Part shown: piece after piece, positions 34,073 through 45,066 of the stretch
Position numbering within the stretch: the stretch's first letter is position 1
How the letters are laid out: every line of letters starts with the position of its first letter
Assembly (NCBI RefSeq): GCF_000003855.2
Contig: NW_003101666.1
Location: 1,033,129-1,097,128 of the forward strand
Reading direction: 5' to 3'
Origin: Blastomyces gilchristii SLH14081
Taxonomy: Eukaryota; Ascomycota; Eurotiomycetes; Onygenales; Ajellomycetaceae
DNA length: 64,000 nt
Made by a program: the position numbers and the translations under genes
The notes under the pieces: generated by a model
Seen by the model: the letters and a program-made list of their open reading frames with translations, nothing else
The model's database searches: none
Told to the model about the DNA's origin: nothing

Positions 34073-34154
34073 TGGACAATGTGATAATCGAAATCACGAC
34101 CTTTCGCAAGCCTAGAATGCAAAGCGAACGCTCTACCAACTGAGCTAATTGCCC
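34073..34154 (-). tRNA. tRNA-Ala (anticodon TGC) with a 9-nt intron
   Basis: The minus strand folds into a full cloverleaf. The acceptor pairs GGGCAAT with ATTGTCC and gives the G3-U70 wobble pair that marks alanine tRNAs. The D arm reads GCTCAGTTGGTAGAGC, the anticodon stem TTCGC/GCGAA, the loop holds TGC, and the T arm contains the usual GATTTCGATTATC. Nine extra bases after position 37 (TTCTAGGCT or the equivalent alignment) are the intron. CCA is not encoded, as expected. Confidence 0.93.
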
Positions 34155-35109
34155 AAATCGGCCGAAGCTTTCGAAAAAGCCACCAGTTAATTCATTTGAG
34201 ACATACCCAACTCCTTTTAAACATTAGGCCTATTGGATTCTTGAGATAGGACGGATATAAACTAGATGATGATATTTATAATAAAATTGCGAGTTGCCAG
34301 TCAACGTTTGGAGGATTTATTTTGCTTGTAACCGTAATTTTGACGTTTACGTCTCTATGCCTGCAGAAATGGAGTCATGAAAATAAATCCAATCTCCGCC
34401 TAGATAGCATCGCGGAAGTAAACAGAATGGAAGAAGAAAGGGAAACGAGGAAATTGAAGACAACGCGGGTGGAATGGATATGAGTTTATCGTTCTCTGAC
34501 AAACAAGGAAAATGAAGAAGATCCTGCTTCCGAGCGACTGGAGGGGGGAAAAAAGTGAGAAAGGATATGGAATTAAACAAAAGAACACGGGCAAATAAAG
34601 ATATGTTGCAGGAACAAAAAGACGAACAACCCAAATAGAACAAAGGAGAGCAAAAAACTGAATTCTCCAGCAAATTCCGTTGTATATCTTTCCCGCCTCC
34701 CCAAGTAGATTCCGTGCTTTATCCCGCTTCTTCGATGGGGCCATGCATCCCCATGCTATGATACTAAAGAAAACACAAAAACTACAATGCTAATAAATAT
34801 TAAGGAAAGAAGGGCGTTTGTGTGTTGTCGACAAAAGAAATGTTGGATTGTCGGAGCAGGTATATCCCCCTTAATAACCTCGGGGAAATAAAGGTATGAA
34901 CAGGTTGAAAAGTTGAACCACGAACAGAGTCAAAGATAGACACTTCGAGCAGACGAGATGGGTTTTTTTATAAATAGAAAGAGAAAATTAATTATCCACG
35001 GTTTGTTGTGTAAGTTAAGGCCAAAAGGAAAGACTAGCAGGAATGGAACGGAGCGCTTAAAGGTGAATTGGGCGCAAGAAAGAACGGATGGAAATAACAA
35101 AAGAAAATC

Positions 35110-35748
35110 TCATAGACTTTCTTGGAGTTTCTGGATAGTGACACAGAGCTCCTTGGCAACATCTTCGTTTCCGGTCTGAAGACAATAAGTTAGAGAAATT
35201 TGAAAATAAAAAATAAAAAATAACTAAACTTCCAGATAAACGAAAAAATACATACCCTAAATAGGAAAGGGACAGACTTGCCCTCCTCGAACCCCGCAAA
35301 GTGCACTTGTTTTCCCTTCGGAGCTGCCCCGGACGGATCACCCGCTTTCATACCTTTGAAAATAGGAATGTTTAGGATAACCCGCCACACACCATCGGCC
35401 CGCATGATCACTCGGGCTGTTTTCTTCTTTGGTTCGTTGTTATCGTCCTCATCGGTCTTGGCCTTGACTTCTTCCTTTTCTTCTTTTTCCTCTACCTTGT
35501 CTTCTAGGGGTTGTTGCTCTTCGCTAGATTCGTCTGTATCATCATCACCATTCGCCGGTTCCCGGATGTTCACTTTGAAAACCCCAACACCGCGCTCCTT
35601 CCATTCCTTACCGTCGAAATGATATAGCTTGCCGCGGCATGAGAAAATGGTATCCTCGCCCTCTTCACCCGTCTCAGCTAATGGAGGAGTTAGTACACAC
35701 GCTGTCCAAATATATATTTATAGGTTGTAGAGTGGTGATCTATGAGCG

Positions 35749-35787
<39 letters not shown>

Positions 35788-37769
35788 AGGGGGGCCTCAG
35801 GAGGGACATACTCTGCTGTTCATGGAACCTCTCATCCCCTTTCTCTTCCTCCAAACCTTCAAAGGTGGACTTCCCATCATCCCCACCCTTCCTGCCCTTC
35901 TCTACATTTTTCTCATCACCATGCTTAGAGCCAGCAGCTCCCAAAATCGCAGACCCGCCCGTAGTAGAAGCTGCAAAGCCTGCTAATCCCCCACCTAATT
36001 TTGGTGTAGCGGCGGAGAAACCTGTGCCAAATCCACTCCGACTAAAAGCGGACTTACCACCACCGAATGCACCAAACGGGGACGAAGCAGCGGCAGCTGC
36101 AAATGGCGAGGCTGTAAATGCTGAAGAAGATGTTTGTGGGGGTTTATTGACGGTTGTATTTTTAGTAGGAGATGCGGATTTGAGACCTATAGTAGAACCG
36201 CCTCCAAGGCTGCTAAATGGGGATTTTTCTGAGCTGGCAAAGGATGCCAATTTCGATGAGGCGAAGGCAGATGCCGAAGTCATGGGCTGTTCCTTCTTTT
36301 CCGTTGTGCCCTTTGATGTTAGTTGGGTAGGTTTAGATGACATAGATGCGAAAGGGGATACGCCTAGGGTATTGGAGAACGGATTCGGTGCGGAAGCCTA
36401 GGGGGTTGCACATTGACAGATGTAAATATAATATCCAAAAAGGCAAAATCAAATAGTACGAAGATAACAATAAGTACCGGAATCAAAGGGGTATTTTGCA
36501 GACCTTTTTGGAAACCAGATCGGAATCTCCTTGAGAGCTCCTATCCTGGGAATCATCACGATGTCTCTTCTTCTCCGGTTCGCCCTCTACCGTACGATTA
36601 GCAGACACGGCCTTGGGTCTATCAAAGGACTCCCCAGTTTTAGCTGATGCCGCCCCTTCCTGGCACTTTTCGTCCAGAGCGTCAGACTTCAGATGGTCCT
36701 TATCGAATTGGTCCCTGCTACGCTTCTTCTTGGGGCTGAGAATGCGATTGGCAGCATCACGCTCTGTGCTTTTGAGCTCTTCTGTTGGCGTACGTATTCC
36801 ACCTTCATCGGCAAGCGGCTTAGTATCCATACTATCTGTAATGTCCTGTTTATCCCCCGCCGTCAACTTACTCTTAGGCTGCCCTTGGTTGTCACTGCTT
36901 TGATCATCCGTTTTGGAATCCCTTGACCGCTTTCGTCGATGGCCAGTCTCGTCTGTATTTGTTACGCCGGAGATATCGTCCTGATTTTCGTCCTCATTCA
37001 TATCGCCCCTTGATCGTTTCCTCCATAGCCTTCCCCGCGCTTCCACGCTGCTTGTTTCATTCACACTGTCTGCTCCGGCCACCGAGGCTACCTGTGACGC
37101 CATGGCGTGGTCTTCTGGGGAATTGGGGCGAGGCACGCCTGCGATGGAGGTTTCCTTGAGTTTCTGGCGGACAGGACGTTCACCGGCGCCATCTTTTTGT
37201 TTGTCAGAGGATGGATGGCTTATTTTGTCTTTCTCAGGTTCCTGGACGTTCGTACCTTCTGAGAGCTCCGCCACGTCATTTTCCGGAGTAGGTTCGTGGT
37301 TTTCTTGCTTTAGGTGGGTAGAGCCTTCATCCGCGTCAGATAATGATTTTTTAACGTTAGTTTTGTGTGCAACTTTTTTCTCCATCTTCTGGTCCTGGGC
37401 ATCTTGGAGTTCGATATGTCTCGCTTCTCCGTCTTGATCCTGTCCAGAATTTGAAGGGGGTGTATTCTCTCGCGTACCTTGTTGAGGGGTAGGTCGTGCG
37501 CCGGGCGCGGCGCCGACATCATCCGTATTGGAGCCTTCAGGATTGTCAGATTCAGGCAGGGAGGCAAGATCACGTTTTTCCTGAGTTTCTCTTGGAGAGA
37601 CGGGGTTCTGCTCCTGCATACCTGATACTGGGCCTTGAGAATCCTTGTCCGTGTGTTCTGCGGTATCCAAGGCGGTTGAGTGAGGCTCTGGGAAAATGGC
37701 TGCAGACGGGGTCCTACTGGCAGGCTCATCGTTCAGCACACCATTTTCCTGGTGTGTCTCCGAAGCCAT
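35110..37769 (-). CDS. Ran-binding protein, RanBP1 domain with FG-type and basic repeats (Yrb2/Hba1-like)
   Basis: Four exons (37769-36504, 36397-35812, 35677-35256, 35175-35110) give 779 residues. The first donor (AAG|GTCTGC) is weak and is the least certain junction; the others are GTATGT with CAG/TAG acceptors. The N-terminal 420 residues are acidic and polar and contain four basic motifs of the form (K/R)KRSRD near 255, 285, 350 and 405. The middle (about 425-600) is Ala/Gly/Ser-rich with SPF, AFG and GFGTGF patches like nucleoporin FG regions. The C-terminal RanBP1 domain runs from GEEGEDTIFSCRGKLYHFD through GVGVFKVN and an acidic insert to VRIL-type strands ending TIQKLQESL. Family knowledge: Yrb2/Hba1 and RanBP3 bind Ran-GTP and aid Crm1 export; Nup2/Nup50 is the alternative. 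Intron 2 carries a poly-T run. Confidence 0.82.
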
Positions 37770-39451
37770 GCCAGGCCTATTCCTTTCACTTTCTTCAGTC
37801 TAGCGAGTTCAGGAAAGGTATACTGCGTCGATGTGCGCGGTTCTCTTGTGCGTGGTCACGACTGTCGGCTGGCCGTTGTTGACCGGAGTCGGGCAGGATT
37901 GGGGGTGTGGCACGGTTTTTGTGGTGCTGGCGTATTTAAATACGTGGGGCCTCAAGCCAATCAGTTGCGGACGGGGTCGCTCGCCCAAACAAGTCGACGC
38001 TGGATGGTTGCTTGGATATATTCTCGGCTCAAGTAACTCCGTATAGCTGATACAATCGAAAAAAGGTAAGATGGGATTCCGTTATCGTGCGCGGAGTTGT
38101 TGCTATATTTATGTAGGAGTGACTGGTGGAGTGGTTGGAGGCGGTTGTTTGCGTCGTTCGGTAAGTTAACTAACTATTTATTTATTTATTAAATAAAATA
38201 TTTAATATTAATAGCCAAGGCCGTGGCCGTGGCCGTGGAGATTGACCAACGCTCATACAACAACAAAAAGAACAACACCAGGGCAGGGCAAGGGTAAATC
38301 CGGCGAAATGCGACAGAAAAGCCAATTCTTGTATGGGAGGGCGGCTATTTAATCACTCAGGACGTTGAGAAGATCCGCCAGATGCCTTCAATCGTAACAC
38401 TACAAACGGAAATCCAGTCCGCCAACACACTCGTCCGTCAAAGCTGAACCTGGCGAGAGGACTATTTATTCAACACAGGACCTGAAATTTGATTGCTTGA
38501 TCCACACCGAACGGATGCCGCTGTTGTTCATATCAGTACTCTGTCTTTGTCGGGCTGCGCGGTTCTTGGGGGAATAAAGGGGGGCCAAATCGCTGAAATG
38601 CTTTTGACGAGACACAACGGCTGAGGCTATTCATTTGCTTGTACCTTTTCAGTATGTGGCTTCTGATTAATGAAGTCTTATTTTATGGCGATCACTAGGC
38701 GGCAGAGACGGAATATCGATATGTTCGGTATTACTGGATTCGAGCATTAGCTTGATGACAGGCGTGGTTTTATTATTTATTATACACTCCAGCTGGTTTC
38801 CCATTGTACGAGGATAAGCAGTCCCACCATAATGCTACCTGGAGGCCCCTTTAAAAATGCGGATCTAAAGGGGCGCCAGAGTGGTTAGGTTAGGGTGTGT
38901 CACAATTCGGAGACGGATAATGAGCTGGAACTGAAATTTTTTCTTCTATCATCGTGTTTTATCTATTGTTGTTTTGACACAAAGCTGCTCTCTTTAGAAA
39001 CGCATCGGTTAATTAGGAAGACATGTAGGAATACAGAATGCCAAACACTCTATTCGGGCTATGAAGAGCGGGCAATCAATAAGACAAAAGGCGGTAGAAA
39101 CTGCAGGACCTCAGAAGATCTATATGGTACATGCATACAAAAACCATAAAAGTGGCAAGGACAACAGAATTAAACAGGAAAGGCATCGGGGAATTAAACA
39201 GGCTCATGTCAAGGTGAAAAGGCTTAGAAGAAAGAACAGAAAAAACTGCCCGCAACTGAAAACAAGGGGGAAAAATAATGAGACCGCATATATTTCAGAT
39301 AAAAATGAGATTCCCAGTCATAGCATAGAAAACAAAATAAGAGACATGATCATTGTCCACGATTCCATTCACCGTCTTATAGCACCACGCGTCTCACAAC
39401 CATGAACCATGGTCTTCCAAATCATAGCATCTTGATATACTCCTCCCGTAT
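37770..39451. other. Intergenic
   Basis: About 1.7 kb between the Ran-binding protein start and the YIP4-like gene end. It holds a GGCCGT tandem repeat at about 38219-38238 and an A/T-rich patch just before it. An A-rich open frame at 39061-39405 is best read as 3' UTR noise. Confidence 0.55.
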
Positions 39452-40843
39452 TCAGCTAATAAAGCACAAACACCCAATCCCAATATAAAATACAAGCAGC
39501 GGATACACCGCGATTACCACGCGATTCTTCACCACGCCGGACCCACCAAGAATGCTCACGCCGGCAGCCAGCGACCAGGCGATAAGAATGAGGTAGACAG
39601 GAATGCGTGCTATAACGGGGAGGCCGAGTGCGCTGAGGAGAGATGCGATCACAAGCGGGAAAAGTGTGTACCCAATTATACAGACTGATTGGAAGAATGA
39701 TCTGGAGTGGCAGCTGTTAGTATGGTGATACATATTTTTCAGCAAAACGTGGGGGAAACTTACATATTCCCGCCTAGCAGCTTGATCTGCATCGTCACAA
39801 CAGCCTCGCCAATCCATACTATGCAAAACACGCCCGAGAAGACCAGACTGGCTTGGTTACCCTGCGCCCGCATGGAGAGGAACATGCTGAGTAGTAGACA
39901 GAAAATCAACGGACCCCTACAATATGCCCACGAAACGTCAGCCAAAAGAACGAGCAAGTCCACACAATAACTCCCAGCTTATCCTCAGTCTCCATTCATA
40001 ACCCGCGTTTTTCCACACCAGCAAAAATAAAACGTACCAAAGATCCCAATCCCTCAATCCCTCACTCATGCCCCCCTGCAGCACAACATCTGCATCCGGC
40101 CACCTCCCCACCAACCCCCTAACCCCTCCGCCAAGCCCATTGCCAAACCCGCTCGCTTCCCCACGCTCCGCCGCTCCCATCCCTCCCCCGCGCGCCAACA
40201 TGCCGCCTAGCAGATACTTGGGCCACAGCACCTGCCGCATTTTTTCCCAAACCGCGAGCAGGTCGCGTGATAGTGTTGCCCAGACGGTCTCGTCGATGGT
40301 GTTTTGCGTGGCGCGCCGGTCTTCGCCGGGGATGGAGGAGGTCAGGTAGGATCCGGAGATGTTGGGGCGTGATGAGGAGGAGGTTGTGGAGGCGATGTTT
40401 CCTGTTAGAGGTGTGCGGTCGGTGGTGGGTTCGTTGGTGTGAAGGGGGTCGTCGGCTTCGATGGCTGTGTGGGAAGAGATTTGGTTAGCTGAGGGTGGAT
40501 GGTTCCTTTTTTCTTCTTCCGCGGGAAAGCGCTTCATGTGTGTAGATAGGAGTGGAAGTTGAGGACGACATTGGGATAGGAAATGAAAACGGGTTGGATC
40601 AGGTAGTATATAAACATCCATTTACCACAGCTCCGGCAACAATGCGAATGGAATGGCCGCGGTGTAAGAAATATGTAAAGGAGCTATGTATCTAAACTTA
40701 CTTTCATCTTCCAGAAAATCATTATCCAGCACCGAATCATCGTCGTGCTCTATGACGAACGGGCTTTCTGTGCTTGTACCTCCGACGACTCCCGCGCCTC
40801 TCCCCCCTCCACCGCTACCACTTCCACTGGCCATCATCGCCAT
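39452..40843 (-). CDS. YIP1-family Golgi membrane protein (Yip4/YIPF6-like)
   Basis: Four exons (40843-40702, 40464-40038, 39916-39764, 39701-39452), all phase-consistent, give 323 residues. The cytosolic N-terminus is Gly/Ser-rich and acidic. The conserved Yip core begins TVWATLSRDLLAVWEKMRQV and includes GLRDWDLWGPLIFC at the exon 2-3 junction, the family hallmark. Five hydrophobic segments follow: LIFCLLLSMFLS, LVFSGVFCIVWIGEAVV, VCIIGYTLFPLVIASLL, VYLILIAWSLAAGVSIL and VIAVYPLLVFYIGIGCL. Family knowledge: these proteins bind Rab/Ypt GTPases and shape ER-Golgi traffic. A Gly-rich insert (GGMLARGGGMGAAERGE region) lengthens the loop before the first membrane helix. TCACGTGA lies 342 bp upstream of the start. 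Confidence 0.9.
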
Positions 40844-41279
40844 CTCGTATATTCAGACACACTCCGCCAGAGCAAAATAGCTCTATAGCATGCCACTTTC
40901 TCCTTTCCTTTGCCTCGTCAAAGCAATTAAGGTATCTTCGAGCTGGAACTTCGAGCAAAACGTCCGGGGAGTGTGGGTACCGTTTCGCGCTATTCTTCAG
41001 CTGATCGTATTCTGGTATAGCACCTAAAAGCGCACCGCTGCCAATATTCGTTTTCAAAACCAGTTAACTCGGTCGTCGAGAGTTACTGAGCGTCTGATAA
41101 TGTCAGTGAAGATGTTCGTTGCGGAAGTATTGCCGTTGCCTTGTTGGGAGCTGGTTGTCCTCAATTACGTACACATATTACATATCACGTGATAAATCCA
41201 TGTTGCGATTAAGGGGGAACGAATACTACAAATTGCGACGAATGAGAATGAGGAAATTAAGTGGGGAGCAGAAGGGGAA

Positions 41280-41323
<44 letters not shown>

Positions 41324-41468
41324 AAAAGAGAGAGAGAGAGAGAGATGATGGAGAGAAGAAGACGCAGAAAAGTCGTACGCTAATATGAGGCATCATTAAA
41401 AAAGGAGTAAAGAAGAACAAAAGGGAGAAGAAAACACAGGACGAATAGAAGAACAGAAAACACTCTCT
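40844..41468. other. Intergenic with a 40-A run
   Basis: This spacer holds the YIP4-like promoter and the RBR ligase 3' region. An uninterrupted 40-A run lies at 41283-41322, followed by a short GA repeat at 41328-41345. Confidence 0.6.
41185..41192. promoter_or_regulatory. TCACGTGA palindrome upstream of the YIP4-like gene
   Basis: A perfect E-box palindrome lies 342 bp upstream of the start at 40843. It is the typical core of Cbf1-type bHLH sites; function here is inferred. Confidence 0.35.
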
Positions 41469-44054
41469 CTAGAAGTCAACAACAACTATCTTCTCCACCA
41501 GTGTATCAACTAATCGCTGTCCCTCCCCCTTCCACCGCCCATCCCGCCAAATTTCACGCCCCCAAAACCTCCATCGCCTCCTCCAATCCGTCCCGTCAAG
41601 CTGCCAATTCCAATCCCATGGCCCAGCAGCAGGGCCTCTATAGCCACCGTAGTGTCGCATACCCTTATCACCGCCAGTAGGCATATCGTAAAGTTTCGCA
41701 AGCGCATCACTGGGTAACGTGGCGCCGGGGGATGACGAGGATGAGGAATTAAGTAGCCCTTGCCGAATACGCCATTGGCACTCGGCCCTTTCGCCTGCGC
41801 GCCGTGCGACGGCTTCTTCGTCCTCGGCGAGATAAAGGTCGCATTTGTTACATTCGGTACAGCGGGAGCCAGGGTTGGCGCGGAAATGTTCACAGAAGTG
41901 TTTGTAGCCCTCTGGCTCCTCATCTTCCGCTGGGGTGGCGTTGTTGTTATTGTAGGTATTATTGGTGCCATCGTCTGAGTAGTAGTCATCGTCTTCTGGT
42001 ATATTCATTATTAAATTCCCGTCTAGGTCATAGTCGCCCGTGGGCGCGTTTTCTATATTGTTTTGACTTAAATCATGGCGTGGTCGCCGGTTTGGCGGTC
42101 GTGCTCGTTGCTGTGGTTGGCGGAGAGCTAGGATATTGTTGGCGCCAGCCGCTCTATGTGGTGGACCCAAAGCTTTGCGGCATATATAGCACATGGAGTA
42201 CCCGCATACACAGGTTAGTTTATTGCAACCGGACGACTTGACAAAGGAGAGGCCGCAACGTGGGCAGGTTCGTTTGATTGCTGCTGTGCGGGCCGCTTCG
42301 ACGGTTGTTCGGAGTGATTGAAGTAGAGGCTCATGACAGTGGTGAGGATCTTGCCATGGCTTGTGGCACGTAATACAGCTATCAGAGCGGCAGGAAGGGT
42401 TTGAGCAAGTAAACCGTTGCGGGCGGGTTTTGAGGCAGACGTTCCGCAGCGAGGCAGAGAGGATATTGGATATCATTGATGGGTAGAATAGGAGAGAAAA
42501 TAAAACAGGTAAAATGAGAAGAGGTATCAAATCGAGAACAAATATTGTCGTAAGTATCGTCGGAAGGAGCCTTCCACGCCGGAACCGCCAGGAAAGCCCT
42601 TTAGCTGTTGGATGGTAGACGGGATCTACTTCCGCATACGAACATAACGGGCAACGGATCAGTTTTAGCTGCGATTTCAAAAGGCATTCCGAAGTTAGGC
42701 GATCTTCGAACTTTTGGTATGTTTCCGCCCCGGCCTTTTCGATTAGAATCGCCCGTTTCACAATCATCGGGTCCAGAGAGCCCTCGCACGTGCCCTCCGC
42801 TATAGGTGCTAGGCATCGTAGCGTGGACCTTTCATGATCAATGGATACGGCCCAGCCTTGGCCAAACAGAGCTTCATGGATAGTCCGCTGGATGCAGTAG
42901 AAACAGATGATATGCGAGCTGGTCGAGCAAGTAGATATCTGCTCGAATGTAACGTCTGACAAACAACAATCACATTCGTAAAGCGCCTTTGCAGCTTCTG
43001 CCTCTGATTGATTAAGCTCTTCTGCGAGTTTCAGCCCCATAGCTTCCTGCTCTTCCTTTCTCCGAGCCAGTAATGGAGCCAGAAAGGCATCATGTAGTTC
43101 CCTATCAAGTTCCAAGCACCCAGTTTCTTTTAGCCGGGGCACAAGCTCCCCATCGGGCAATTTCTGCCAAACCAAGAGTGGATGATCATCTTTATCCTTC
43201 TTCCTTTTGAACGGAAATATACTCCCAAATGTCGCCCGCCAGCTCTTGCGGGATAACTCCCGCAGCGTCGGGCGTGCACGGGTATACGAGAAATTAACCT
43301 CCGCCAGCACCGCGTCGATGGCACTTCTGCTCAAAGCTCGGAATTCCAGAGACAGCGTCGATTTGACCGCAACCTTATACTCCTTGCTCTGAAACAGCTC
43401 TTCGTGTGGTATCCATCTCCCCCTTCTTCCCTGCGCATGCCCATCCCCATCTACGGCAACGGCACCACGGCCAGGACCCCCGACAACACCACCATTATCA
43501 GATTTGGCATCCGGTTCCGGCACATTCCACCTCCCCTTAACCCATTCAGCTCTATATCTCAACAGCTGCTCCACGCAGACATGCAGTCTACTCTTACCAT
43601 CAAATCTAACCAGCAATTCGCGGAAGACCTCAATCTTTACGTCCGGAAACAGCTGCGTTAACGTCGCCAGCGCATCGTTGAGTTCGCGACGATCACGCTC
43701 TCGTTCACGCTCTTCCTCCTCTTTGATCTTTTCGCTAGCCGCGACATCGCTGGGTACTTTTGTTCGCGAAACTATGCCGAATGGGTTCCCGCGCAGGGCT
43801 TCGGCGATTGTCGATGGGCCGGCTGCTGCGGCAGCAGGCGGTGATGATGATGCTGTTATTTGCGTAGGTGCTTCGTGGGGCGTCGTTGATGGAGAAGCTA
43901 TGGATTTCGAAATAGAGGAAAGGTTACTTTCAGAGGCGAGGGGTTCATCTGCAGAGGATGCGATGCTGCCGGATTCGGTTGATCTGGAAGCGGTGCTCTT
44001 GCTCTGGGGAGGTCTTCGCGAATAAAAACTTGGGAGGGCCAGGGAGAGCACCAT
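41469..44054 (-). CDS. RBR (RING-IBR-RING) E3 ubiquitin ligase, RNF216/TRIAD3-like
   Basis: Single-exon gene of 861 residues. A CUE-like three-helix patch lies at about 126-170 (LATLTQLFPDVKIEVFRELL). RING1 starts at Cys361 (CDCCLSD ... CFYC), with a C-terminal part GTCEGSLDP typical of the RNF216 branch. The IBR begins CPLC at 468-471, but its other zinc ligands (CSNPSC, CITC, H, C) come only at 550-575; about 75 residues with a strongly hydrophobic stretch (497-530) lie between. RING2 at 597-625 reads CPRCGLSFVKSSGCNKLTCVCG, where the Cys after SSG (about 610) is the likely catalytic residue. The C-terminal 200 residues are low-complexity with further Cys pairs. RBR ligases carry ubiquitin as a thioester before transfer. 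Substrate unknown. Confidence 0.9.
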   Translation of the reverse strand: MVLSLALPSFYSRRPPQSKSTASRSTESGSIASSADEPLASESNLSSISKSIASPSTTPHEAPTQITASSSPPAAAAAGPSTIAEALRGNPFGIVSRTKVPSDVAASEKIKEEEERERERDRRELNDALATLTQLFPDVKIEVFRELLVRFDGKSRLHVCVEQLLRYRAEWVKGRWNVPEPDAKSDNGGVVGGPGRGAVAVDGDGHAQGRRGRWIPHEELFQSKEYKVAVKSTLSLEFRALSRSAIDAVLAEVNFSYTRARPTLRELSRKSWRATFGSIFPFKRKKDKDDHPLLVWQKLPDGELVPRLKETGCLELDRELHDAFLAPLLARRKEEQEAMGLKLAEELNQSEAEAAKALYECDCCLSDVTFEQISTCSTSSHIICFYCIQRTIHEALFGQGWAVSIDHERSTLRCLAPIAEGTCEGSLDPMIVKRAILIEKAGAETYQKFEDRLTSECLLKSQLKLIRCPLCSYAEVDPVYHPTAKGLSWRFRRGRLLPTILTTIFVLDLIPLLILPVLFSLLFYPSMISNILSASLRNVCLKTRPQRFTCSNPSCRSDSCITCHKPWQDPHHCHEPLLQSLRTTVEAARTAAIKRTCPRCGLSFVKSSGCNKLTCVCGYSMCYICRKALGPPHRAAGANNILALRQPQQRARPPNRRPRHDLSQNNIENAPTGDYDLDGNLIMNIPEDDDYYSDDGTNNTYNNNNATPAEDEEPEGYKHFCEHFRANPGSRCTECNKCDLYLAEDEEAVARRAGERAECQWRIRQGLLNSSSSSSPGATLPSDALAKLYDMPTGGDKGMRHYGGYRGPAAGPWDWNWQLDGTDWRRRWRFWGREIWRDGRWKGEGQRLVDTLVEKIVVVDF

Positions 44055-45066
44055 GGTTGTGGATAGCTACATGGCTCAAAAAGTGGAGAGCAGGGAGTTT
44101 TTTTTTTTTTTTTTTTTCCAAATGAATTTGCGGAGGTTTCCTATTTCCTCTGCTATATGGCTGATAAATATATCGGGTGTGGTTTTGTCGCCGACCTAGG
44201 GATCGCGGGGTTGGGATTTCAAATGCGCAAATGCCGCCTGTGCAAATTAGAGTTCAGTAGACGGGTGCTTGGATTGCTGAACGATATAACAGCTGTGTTT
44301 GTGGGGTCGTGGCATAAATCGGAGGCGTGGGTTAGGTGAGGTTGTGGTATGGTATGGTATGGTTGGCGTTGGTGATTGCGAGACGGGAAAGTGAGACAGG
44401 AGTCACAGGACTGGACTGACCGGGCTGGAGAATTACAACGCCGGAGGAAACCACCGCAGACACCTACCTCGTACTAAGATCCGGGACTCTATATTGACAC
44501 CCCGCTGATTTCAGCATATCAAGGGGGTAAAATTAAATAAATTGAAATAAAGGTAGTTAAAAGAATTTAAAAATTCCAGGGCTGATTAATGATGAAACAA
44601 AGCTACAACAAGTGAAGCAGGTTTCTTTTTTCTTTTTTTTTATCTACGTAAGGATCTACGGCTCGGCGAAGCCAACAAGGGTCTAGAACACTCTCAGAAT
44701 GCGGGATGTCCAGGAAAGAAAAGGTATCTCTTACGATTCTCTTGAGGTTAACAAGTTGGACCAGGGGACATCTAGGAATTAATCTGGTTAAGAGCCAGTA
44801 TGATATTGTAGAATTCGAGCCGAGAATGAAATCATGTGTATCCGTACATGTCACGTCACAATATGGGAAAAAAATCAACACGAAGACAACCGGAATACCA
44901 GAGCTAAGCCTTACCTATATACACAAAATAGAAAAAGAAAATAAGAAAACTACAGTCCTATATGATAGAAAAGAAGGAAACTGCAGGACTTGAGCAGCTA
45001 AAAGAAAAGATAAAAGAGCTTTTCATTGCCTAAAAACTCATCTTCGCTTTTCCACGCATCCCGCAT
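44055..45066. other. Intergenic
   Basis: About 1 kb with the RBR ligase promoter (a 21-T run near 44098-44118 and GGTAT repeats near 44345-44362) and the FOX2 3' region. No gene is supported. Confidence 0.55.

Larger units (their letters stand above)
33635..35109. other. Intergenic with a tRNA gene
   Basis: This 1.5-kb spacer holds the HRQ1 promoter, the tRNA-Ala gene and the 3' region of the Ran-binding protein gene. It is A-rich on the plus strand; no further gene is visible. Confidence 0.55.

Noticed and set aside
39061..39405. Lys/Arg-rich 114-codon open frame
   Set aside because: A-rich sequence antisense to the likely 3' UTR of the YIP4-like gene; no domain.
44706..44993. 95-codon open frame upstream of the FOX2 stop
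   Set aside because: A-rich and antisense to the FOX2 3' region; no recognisable features.
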